This document shows, piece by piece, positions 1 through 6,231 of a stretch of 17,256 nt of DNA. Position 1 is the stretch's first letter. Each line of letters opens with the position of its first letter. The stretch comes from JADKCL01 sp046050405 (GTDB lineage: Bacteria > Bacteroidota > Bacteroidia > J057 > JADKCL01): contig JBJOPY010000288.1 in the NCBI GenBank assembly GCA_046050405.1, positions 1-17,256 of the forward strand. The letters run 5' to 3'. A program made the position numbers and the translations under genes. The notes below the pieces were generated by a model. That model was not told the origin of the DNA, made no database searches, and saw only the letters and a program-made list of their open reading frames with translations.

Positions 1-79
1 TTCCTGTCTCCACTTGACCCAAGCAGACACCGGAAAGGGCAACCAAGAAACCGATCATCCATGCAAATGCAACCTTCAT
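1..79 (-). CDS. Exported protein, N-terminal fragment (runs off the left edge)
   Basis: Read on the minus strand from an ATG at 79-77, the frame stays open to the window edge and gives 26 residues. They have the shape of a type I signal peptide: a short N-terminus with one lysine (MKVAFAW), a hydrophobic core (MIGFLVALSGV), then CLGQ and a polar stretch. Cleavage is likely after the LG pair, before Q22. A cysteine lies just before the site (VCLG), so a lipoprotein is possible, but the residues before the Cys do not fit a lipobox well. The product is therefore probably exported to the periplasm or cell surface. The mature protein lies outside the window and its function cannot be told. No strong Shine-Dalgarno is visible, which is common in Bacteroidota. 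An in-frame ATG seven codons further in is an alternative start but would lose part of the signal sequence. Confidence 0.6.
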   Translation of the reverse strand, partial: MKVAFAWMIGFLVALSGVCLGQVETG

Positions 80-785
80 CCCTGATAGCGTCGATGACTC
101 AAAAAGCCAAGATAGTAAAAAAGATCCAATTGGCTCAGCTTCGCATGCCGGAAAGTCCGGCCTATCGTATCGGTGAAGGGAACCTCCTCCCCGCGCACTT
201 CTGGCAGGGCGGCTTGATTTCCCGGCCATCCAGTGTCCAGGACGAAGCAAACCGTTCCCCTCGACCAGCTGCTGATCGCTCAAACAGAATGGAACCTGTT
301 CGCTCGAAAAATCACCAACGCACAAGATAGGCTGACCGGGCTTCCGAGATTCAAGGGGAAAAGCGGGTGAACACCGGTGCAGTATCGGATGGCATCATGG
401 ACGGTACTGCATTTCCAGCTCCCCGGCCATACCAGCGGAGTACCATTTTCCGCCATTTGGGCGGTGGTGAGCCGAGGCATGTCCGGGAGGACGGAAGTGG
501 CCAGGTACACGACAGGTGCGGGGACGGGGGATGAAGTGCCCATGATTCGTGCCCTGGAACCCTCCGCATACATCCCTGGAGAGGGCGTTTCAGATTCGGA
601 GGTGGATTTCTTCGAGCCTCTACCCGAGGATGAAGTGTTCAGATTCGATGATAGTTGCGGTGGAAGGCCGGATCGTACATGTTCCCCGATTGGGGGGCAG
701 GGCTTGGCGCCCGGACGTTCTTGCCCTGGCACAGCCACCCGCTGCAAGCCTGTCCTCCCTTCAGCCTATGTCCTCTCCAGCATCC
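80..785. other. About 700 bases with no defensible gene
   Basis: This stretch lies between the 3' end of sucD and the start of the exported-protein gene, both on the minus strand. It is G+C rich, especially 360-560. The open frames on both strands (280-747 minus, 377-928 plus and shorter ones) begin at weak TTG or GTG codons or run into sucD antisense. Their translations are rich in Pro, Ser, Arg and Gly, with no motif or family I recognise. A perfect 6-bp hairpin (GCCGGA/TCCGGC, loop AAG) sits at 147-161, with a T-run about 24 bases further on the minus strand. No tRNA, RNase P, tmRNA or SRP RNA signature was seen. It may be a plain intergenic region, a decayed gene or an unrecognised RNA. 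Confidence 0.4.
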
Positions 786-1682
786 TCACACCACGATCGC
801 CCTCTTCCTCCACTCCGCCAGGGCGTGAACCATCGTCGTCCCAATGTCTGCGGGGGTCTCCACGACATGGATCCCTGCCGCATCCATGGCCTGCATCTTT
901 TCCTTGGCGGTGCCTTTGCCACCGCTGATGATCGCCCCTGCATGGCCCATCCTGCGTCCGGGAGGTGCCGTCTGGCCTGCGATGAAGCCCACGACGGGCT
1001 TTTTCGCGTTGGCTTTGATCCACTCGGCTGCGATTTCTTCATTGCTTCCGCCGATCTCTCCGATCATGATGATGCCTTCCGTGGCAGGGTCATCCATGAA
1101 GAGCTTGATGATATCGATATGGGGAGAACCGATGATCGGGTCTCCACCGATGCCGACACAGGTACTCTGGCCAAGCCCCTGCTTGGTGACCTGGTCGACC
1201 GCCTCGTAGGTAAGGGTGCCGGACCGGCTGATGATGCCGATCGAGCCGGAGCGGTGAATGAAACCGGGCATGATTCCGACCTTGCACTGTCCGGGAGTGA
1301 TGACACCGGGGCAATTGGGGCCGATCATGCGAACGCCTCGGTCGTCGATGTACTTCTTCGCATAGATCATGTCGTTCGTAGGGATACCTTCCGTGATCGT
1401 AATGATCAGCTCTACGCCAGCATCTGCAGCTTCCATGATGGCATCTGCGGCAAATCTTGGAGGGACAAAAATGATGGACACATTGGCCTGGGTGCGTTCC
1501 ACGGCTTCCTCCATCGTATTGAAGACAGGCCTGTCCAGGTGTGTTTCCCCACCCTTCCCCGGACTGACGCCCCCGACGACCTGGGTTCCATATTCGATCA
1601 TCTGGCTTGCATGAAACGTGCCTTCCTTGCCTGTGAAACCCTGCACCACAATCCGCGATTTATTGTTGACGAGAATACTCAT
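786..1682 (-). CDS. sucD: Succinyl-CoA ligase (ADP/GDP-forming) subunit alpha
   Basis: This is the alpha subunit of the TCA-cycle enzyme that converts succinyl-CoA to succinate with substrate-level phosphorylation of ADP or GDP; it acts in the cytoplasm with SucB's downstream partner subunit SucC. The 298-residue product has the usual length (about 290). The N-terminal CoA-binding Rossmann domain begins with VVQGFTGKEG (12-21) and carries SPGKGG (40-45). TEGIP (97-101), GPNCPG (121-126) and SRSGTLTYE (152-160) are family signatures. The phosphorylated active-site histidine is H247 in GHAGAI, followed by a glycine-rich loop. The ATG at 1682 gives a complete N-terminus. sucC is not in the window, so the two subunit genes are not adjacent on this side. 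The gene is divergent from lgt, and a plausible promoter lies at 1720-1751. A long open frame antisense to it is a codon-bias shadow. Confidence 0.97.
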   Translation of the reverse strand: MSILVNNKSRIVVQGFTGKEGTFHASQMIEYGTQVVGGVSPGKGGETHLDRPVFNTMEEAVERTQANVSIIFVPPRFAADAIMEAADAGVELIITITEGIPTNDMIYAKKYIDDRGVRMIGPNCPGVITPGQCKVGIMPGFIHRSGSIGIISRSGTLTYEAVDQVTKQGLGQSTCVGIGGDPIIGSPHIDIIKLFMDDPATEGIIMIGEIGGSNEEIAAEWIKANAKKPVVGFIAGQTAPPGRRMGHAGAIISGGKGTAKEKMQAMDAAGIHVVETPADIGTTMVHALAEWRKRAIVV

Positions 1683-1719
1683 GTTTTGCGTTTTTGAATC
1701 AATCCTGAAAAAGGGATGG

Positions 1720-1751
1720 CTAAGTTATCAATTATTCCAAGCACGGGAAAA
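1720..1751 (-). promoter_or_regulatory. Putative sucD promoter (Bacteroidota type)
   Basis: On the minus strand the sequence reads TTTT, 20 bases, then TAACTTAG. This is one base off the Bacteroidota -7 consensus TAnnTTTG, with a T-rich -33 box at the expected distance. Transcription would begin near 1713, leaving a leader of about 30 bases before the sucD ATG. Both boxes are imperfect, so this is a tentative call. Confidence 0.35.
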
Positions 1752-1847
1752 TATTTCTGAAGGAAGCGAAGGATCCCGCGTCGCCGAAGTGGTTGCCGAG
1801 TTTTTCGTTTACTTTGCCCCCGTACTGATACCAATATCACCCAGGCC

Positions 1848-3020
1848 ATGTTTCCGAGGCTGAGCGACCTGATCAATTATCTCTGCGGCACGGAAATCGT
1901 CCTCCCTGCGAAGACCTTCGGCTTTTTCCTCGCCCTTGGATTCGTGGCGGCCTACATTCCGCTCAAGGCTGAATTGAAACGTCGCGAGGCACTCGGCCAA
2001 TTCAAAACCCGGAAGGAGAAGGTTATGGTGCAAGGGCCGATCTCCATCCGCGATGTGATCATCCATGGGTTGACCTGGGGGTTGGTAGGTTACAAACTCG
2101 GACTTTACATCAGCGACCCCTATTTTTTCAACCATGACACTGAAGGGGCCCTGCTCTCCCTCAGGGGCAACTGGTGGACGGGGCTCTTGGGGCTTGCTGG
2201 CGGGGCCGGATGGAAATACATCGCTTATCAGAAAAGAAAGACCCTCCAGGTCAAGTACAAGGAGGTGGATGCCGGGCCCTCCTTTTATCTCGGCACGATC
2301 CTTACGATCGCCTTCGTGGCGGGCATCGGCGGCTCCAAGCTGTTTGCAATGCTGGAGCCGGGCAGCCACTTCTGGCGGGATCCGATCGGAGACATCCTCA
2401 GCTTCAATGGCTTGAGTTTCTTCGGAGGATTGATCTGCGCAGGGTTCCTCATCATTTATTACCTGCACCGCAAGGGATTCCATCTCCTGACCAGTGTGGA
2501 TGCGTTTGCACCGGGGTTGACTTTAGCGAATGCGGTCGGACGCATCGGCTGCCAGCTATCGGGGGACGGCGACTGGGGAATCGTGAACACAGCACCCAAG
2601 CCGGGCTTCCTGTCCTGGATGCCTGACTGGCTCTGGGCCTCCACTTACCCGCACAACGTGGCCATGGAAGGCATCCCGATACCGGGCTGCAACCCGGAGG
2701 TGTACGCCATCTACTGCCGTGAACTGGCACTTCCCGTCTATCCTACACCGGTTTACGAGACGATCATGGGGGTGGCAATGTTCGGATTCCTGTGGATGAT
2801 CCGGAAGAGGATGCCCTATCCCGGACTGATGACTGGCATCTATTTGATTCTGGTCGGGACCGAACGCCTGATCATCGAGCGCATCCGGGTAAATGCGAAA
2901 TATGACTTCGGATTCCTGCAACTCACCCAGGCGGAGCTGATCTCCATGCTGCTCATCCTGGGAGGCATCGCCATCTTATTCTTCAGGCTGCGTGCGAAGA
3001 AGCCGCTGGAAACCGCCTGA
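1848..3020 (+). CDS. lgt: Prolipoprotein diacylglyceryl transferase
   Basis: Lgt transfers diacylglycerol from phosphatidylglycerol to the lipobox cysteine of prelipoproteins at the inner membrane, the first step of lipoprotein maturation. The 390-residue product is polytopic, with hydrophobic segments near 22-41, 67-90, 108-127, 147-169, 188-207, 303-318, 327-345 and 363-380. The family signature is GRIGCQLSGDGDWG (231-244). R340 and E344 in GTERLIIE align with E. coli R239 and E243. Two positions differ from E. coli: H103 (SFHGG) is F192 (SFFGG), and Y235 is V336. The protein is about 100 residues longer than E. coli Lgt; extra length includes a basic loop after the first segment (40-60) and a loop at 250-300. 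I believe such long forms are normal in Bacteroidota. Upstream, TTACTTTG (1809-1816) is one base off a -7 box but lacks a well-spaced -33. The gene is divergent from sucD and followed by rluD 117 bases later. Confidence 0.93.
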   Translation: MFPRLSDLINYLCGTEIVLPAKTFGFFLALGFVAAYIPLKAELKRREALGQFKTRKEKVMVQGPISIRDVIIHGLTWGLVGYKLGLYISDPYFFNHDTEGALLSLRGNWWTGLLGLAGGAGWKYIAYQKRKTLQVKYKEVDAGPSFYLGTILTIAFVAGIGGSKLFAMLEPGSHFWRDPIGDILSFNGLSFFGGLICAGFLIIYYLHRKGFHLLTSVDAFAPGLTLANAVGRIGCQLSGDGDWGIVNTAPKPGFLSWMPDWLWASTYPHNVAMEGIPIPGCNPEVYAIYCRELALPVYPTPVYETIMGVAMFGFLWMIRKRMPYPGLMTGIYLILVGTERLIIERIRVNAKYDFGFLQLTQAELISMLLILGGIAILFFRLRAKKPLETA

Positions 3021-3081
3021 GAAAGCCACCCGGAACGTGCCATGAAGATTCGATTCCAACCCCCGAACCGCAAATCATTCC

Positions 3082-3111
3082 ATTGCTCCACCCAAAATCT
3101 CGCTAAGTTTG
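3082..3111 (+). promoter_or_regulatory. Putative rluD promoter (Bacteroidota type)
   Basis: TAAGTTTG at 3104-3111 is an exact match to the Bacteroidota -7 element TAnnTTTG. ATTG at 3082-3085 could serve as the -33 box with an 18-base spacer. The predicted start of transcription near 3118 lies about 20 bases upstream of the GTG at 3138. The location between lgt and rluD supports separate transcription of rluD. Confidence 0.5.
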
Positions 3112-3137
3112 ATGTCCTGTAATGCACTGACACCCCT

Positions 3138-4238
3138 GTGGATGAAGATTTGATTTCCGACCCGGAGCTAGACATCGACAATGAGGATGTCGATGAGAGC
3201 CGCCCTGATGAAGGGATGGAAGAGGAAAGCCTGTACCTTCACAAGCGTTTCAAGGCCGATCTCGGACAGAAGATCATGCGCCTGGATCAGTGGCTGTTTT
3301 CACTGATGCGGAACAAAAGCCGCACCCAGATCAAGAATGCAGCACTTGCAGGATGCATCCGGGTCAACGGCAAGGTGATCAAGCCCAGCTACAAGGTCAA
3401 GCCCGGGGATGAGGTGACGTTGGTATTGCCACATCCACCACCACCACAGCTCGGCCCGGAGGACATCCCCGTCGATATCCAGTACGAGGACGATGACTTC
3501 CTGATGGTGAACAAGTCCCCCAACCTCGTGGTACATCCCGGGGTAGGAAACTGGACGGGAACGATGCTGCATGGCCTGCTCTTCCATCTGAACAAGGGCC
3601 GGTTCTCGGCGCCACGTGCGGAGTGGATCTTCCCACAACTCGTGCACCGCATCGACAAGGACACGAGCGGGCTGCTGGTCGTTCCGAAGCATGACTTCGC
3701 CAATCAATTCATCGCCCGGCAATTCTACGAACGCACCATCGAACGGCTTTACTATGCCATTGTATGGGGCAATGTCGAGCAGGATTCAGGTACGATCATC
3801 GGCCATGTGGGCCGCAGCAAGGGAGATCGCAAGAAGTTCTGCGTCTATCCTGACGGCTCAGTGGGGAAGCGGGCGATCACCCATTACAAGGTCTTGGAGC
3901 GGTTTGGATTTGCCACCCTGCTCCAGTGCAAACTCGAGACCGGGCGCACCCACCAGATCCGGGTACATCTCAAGCATATCGGCCATACCTTGTTCAGCGA
4001 TTGGTTTTATGGAGGCGACCAGGTGCTCATTCATCAGACGACCCCGAAATGGGGCGCCTTCATCTCCAACCTGATGGAAACCTTGCCAAGGCAGGCGCTG
4101 CATGCCAAGACACTCGGGTTCATCCATCCGCAGACCCGCAAGAAAGTCTTCTTCGAGAGTGAACTTCCCGAGGATTTCCTGCAAGCCCTTGAAAAAATGC
4201 GGGTTTACAGAGACGCCTACATGAATCCGACGCTGTAG
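3138..4238 (+). CDS. rluD: 23S rRNA pseudouridine synthase, RluA/RluD family
   Basis: This enzyme isomerises uridines to pseudouridine in large-subunit rRNA. The 366-residue product has an acidic N-terminal tail (1-30), an S4 RNA-binding domain (about 47-108) and the RluA catalytic domain. HRIDKDTSG (170-178) is the RluA/RluD active-site motif, with D173 as the catalytic aspartate. VVHPG (131-135), ETGRTHQIRVHL (267-278) and RQALHAKTLGF (318-328) are further family motifs. The S4-plus-catalytic layout fits RluD (sites 1911/1915/1917 in E. coli), though substrate cannot be proved from sequence. The start is uncertain: the frame closes upstream at a TAA, leaving GTG at 3138 as the only early start. 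The next in-frame ATG is at 3216 (residue 27) and would still keep the S4 domain. The promoter at 3082-3111 agrees with the GTG start. Confidence 0.93.
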   Translation: MDEDLISDPELDIDNEDVDESRPDEGMEEESLYLHKRFKADLGQKIMRLDQWLFSLMRNKSRTQIKNAALAGCIRVNGKVIKPSYKVKPGDEVTLVLPHPPPPQLGPEDIPVDIQYEDDDFLMVNKSPNLVVHPGVGNWTGTMLHGLLFHLNKGRFSAPRAEWIFPQLVHRIDKDTSGLLVVPKHDFANQFIARQFYERTIERLYYAIVWGNVEQDSGTIIGHVGRSKGDRKKFCVYPDGSVGKRAITHYKVLERFGFATLLQCKLETGRTHQIRVHLKHIGHTLFSDWFYGGDQVLIHQTTPKWGAFISNLMETLPRQALHAKTLGFIHPQTRKKVFFESELPEDFLQALEKMRVYRDAYMNPTL

Positions 4239-4385
4239 CGACGGAGGGGTGCCAGCCCATTCAAAAATCTTGGGTGATTCCGTCAAACGGCGAAGATCCT
4301 CCATACATTGAGCCTTTGAAATTCGGCAAATCCGCTGCCAAACCAATAATTGTCTTTAAATTGCACCGAATTCTACACTTTCTAG

Positions 4386-6110
4386 ATGGAACACCACTTG
4401 AATGACCAGGAACTTCAACGCCGCAAGGAGGTGGATGAGCTGCGTGCAATGGGAATCGACCCCTACCCTGCCGAAGGGTACGAGGTCAATATCCATGCGG
4501 ATGACATCCTGAAGGGGTTCACCCCTGCCCGTGCCTCGGAGTTCGCCAATGTCAGCCTTGCAGGCCGTGTCGTGACCAAGCGGGTAATGGGCAAGGCCTC
4601 GTTTGTGGTGTTGCAAGACGCCACCGCACAAATCCAGCTCTATCTGAACCGCGATGAAATCTGTCCGGGTGAAGACAAGGCACTCTACAACGAGGTCTTC
4701 AAACGCCTGATCTCCCTGGGAGACATCATCGGGGTGGAGGGCCATGTCTTCACTACGCAAACGGGCGAAACTTCCATCCATGTTCGCAGCTTTCGCATCC
4801 TCACCAAGACCCTGCGCCCCATCATCTTTCGAAAGGATGTGGAGGACGGCAAACTCTACGACAGCTTCACCGACCTAGAGCAGCGGTACCGGCAGCGGTA
4901 CTACGACCTGATCGTCCATCCCGAGGTGCGTGAGATCTTTCGGAAACGCACCCAGCTGGTGCAAAGCATGCGCGACTTCCTCAATGCAAGAGGTTACCTG
5001 GAAGTGGAAACCCCCATCTTGCAGCCCCTCTATGGCGGTGCTGCGGCGCGACCCTTCAAGACCCATCACAATTCACTGGACATGACGCTGTACCTGCGGA
5101 TAGCCAATGAACTTTACCTCAAGCGGCTCATCGTCGGCGGGTTCGATGGTGTCTATGAATTTTCGAAAGACTTCAGGAACGAAGGCATGTCCCGGTTCCA
5201 TAACCCGGAATTCACCCAGATCGAGCTCTATGTCGCCTACAAGGACTACCTCTGGATGATGGACCTGGTGGAAGAAATGATCGAGAAGGTCGCGATGGAT
5301 GTCACGGGCAGCACGATCGTCCGCGTGGGTGATCATGACATCGATTTTGCTCGTCCCTGGAAGCGGTTCACCATGTTTGAGGCCATCGCCCACTTTACGG
5401 GAGTGGACATTTCCACCATGGATGAGATTTCCCTGCGGAAGACTTGCAGTCAGCTCGGCATTGAGACCGACAAGACCATGGGCAAGGCCAAGCTCATCGA
5501 TGAAATCTTCGGGGCGACCTGCGAGCCCAAACTGATCCAGCCCACGTTCATCACTGATTATCCATTGGAGATGAGTCCATTGGCGAAAAGGCACCGGTCG
5601 AAACCCGGATTGGTGGAGCGCTTCGAAGCCATTTGCAACGGCAAGGAGATGCTGAATTCATTCTCAGAGCTGAACGACCCCATCGACCAGCGGGAACGCT
5701 TCGAGGAGCAGCTCGAACTCGGCCGCAGGGGCGACGACGAGGCAATGGTGCTCGATGATGATTTCCTGCGCGCCCTGGAGTTTGGCCTTCCACCCACCGC
5801 AGGCCTGGGAATCGGGATCGATCGCCTTGCGATGATCATGACCAATTCGTCATCCATCCAGGACGTGCTCTTCTTCCCGCAAATGAAGCCTGAAAAGAAG
5901 GTGAAGGCGATCACCGATGAAGAGTTCAGGGTGGCAGGCGTACCTGTGGAATGGATGGAACCGCTGCGCAAGCTGGGCGTTGGCAGTCTCCAAGACTTGA
6001 AAACCGCCAACGCGAACAAGCTCCACAACGATCTCTGCGGCTTCAACAAAAAAAATAAGCTTGGCATTCCCAATCCTCCGAAGGAAACAGTAGAGGCTTG
6101 GACACGCTGA
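4386..6110 (+). CDS. lysS: Lysyl-tRNA synthetase, class II
   Basis: LysRS charges tRNA-Lys with lysine in the cytoplasm. The 574-residue product begins with the usual helix (QRRKEVDELRAMGIDPYP), followed by an OB-fold anticodon-binding domain (about 56-138). The class II catalytic core follows: motif 1 ends near 209-210 (ETP), motif 2 is FRNEGMSRFHNPEFT (263-277), and motif 3 is GLGIGIDRL (473-481). E. coli LysRS is about 505 residues; the extra length here is a C-terminal extension (about 510-574) with two short helical repeats (LRKLGVGSLQDL, KLHNDLCGF) and a terminal W. I take this extension to be typical of Bacteroidota LysRS. The ATG at 4386 is preceded by TACACTTT at about 4372-4379, too close to serve as a convincing -7 box for a leadered message. 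No terminator is seen in the 147 bases separating it from rluD. Confidence 0.96.
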   Translation: MEHHLNDQELQRRKEVDELRAMGIDPYPAEGYEVNIHADDILKGFTPARASEFANVSLAGRVVTKRVMGKASFVVLQDATAQIQLYLNRDEICPGEDKALYNEVFKRLISLGDIIGVEGHVFTTQTGETSIHVRSFRILTKTLRPIIFRKDVEDGKLYDSFTDLEQRYRQRYYDLIVHPEVREIFRKRTQLVQSMRDFLNARGYLEVETPILQPLYGGAAARPFKTHHNSLDMTLYLRIANELYLKRLIVGGFDGVYEFSKDFRNEGMSRFHNPEFTQIELYVAYKDYLWMMDLVEEMIEKVAMDVTGSTIVRVGDHDIDFARPWKRFTMFEAIAHFTGVDISTMDEISLRKTCSQLGIETDKTMGKAKLIDEIFGATCEPKLIQPTFITDYPLEMSPLAKRHRSKPGLVERFEAICNGKEMLNSFSELNDPIDQRERFEEQLELGRRGDDEAMVLDDDFLRALEFGLPPTAGLGIGIDRLAMIMTNSSSIQDVLFFPQMKPEKKVKAITDEEFRVAGVPVEWMEPLRKLGVGSLQDLKTANANKLHNDLCGFNKKNKLGIPNPPKETVEAWTR

Positions 6111-6137
6111 AACCAATTTTTTATCTGAACCTGGTAA

Positions 6138-6172
6138 ATTGTCATCCAAATCAACACAACCCGCTATATTTG
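6138..6172 (+). promoter_or_regulatory. Putative promoter of the DUF349 gene
   Basis: TATATTTG at 6165-6172 matches the Bacteroidota -7 element exactly. The nearest upstream TTG-type box is ATTG at 6138-6141, with a 23-base spacer, somewhat longer than usual. Transcription would begin near 6179 and give a leader of about 50 bases before the ATG at 6232. Confidence 0.45.
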
Positions 6173-6231
6173 GTCTTGATACCTGCGCTTTCGCGAGTTA
6201 GCCTTAGTAGAAACGCTACATTATTCACTTA

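Noticed and set aside
147..161. Hairpin resembling the GGAAAGTCCGG element of RNase P RNA
   Set aside because: The match is only part of a simple palindrome; the other conserved RNase P regions are not found nearby.
280..747. Minus-strand frame of 155 codons
   Set aside because: It needs a TTG start and its ends are low-quality sequence. I leave it as part of the unexplained region and do not call a gene.
377..928. Plus-strand frame of 183 codons
   Set aside because: It starts at GTG without a ribosome binding site and runs into sucD antisense. The middle part is mildly protein-like, but nothing is recognisable.
549..1697. Long plus-strand open frame (382 codons) over sucD
   Set aside because: It is antisense to the well-supported sucD gene; its length follows from sucD codon bias, and the translation has no family features.
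1809..1816. TTACTTTG upstream of lgt as a promoter
   Set aside because: It is one base off the -7 consensus and the nearest TTG is only 13 bases upstream, too close for a -33 box.
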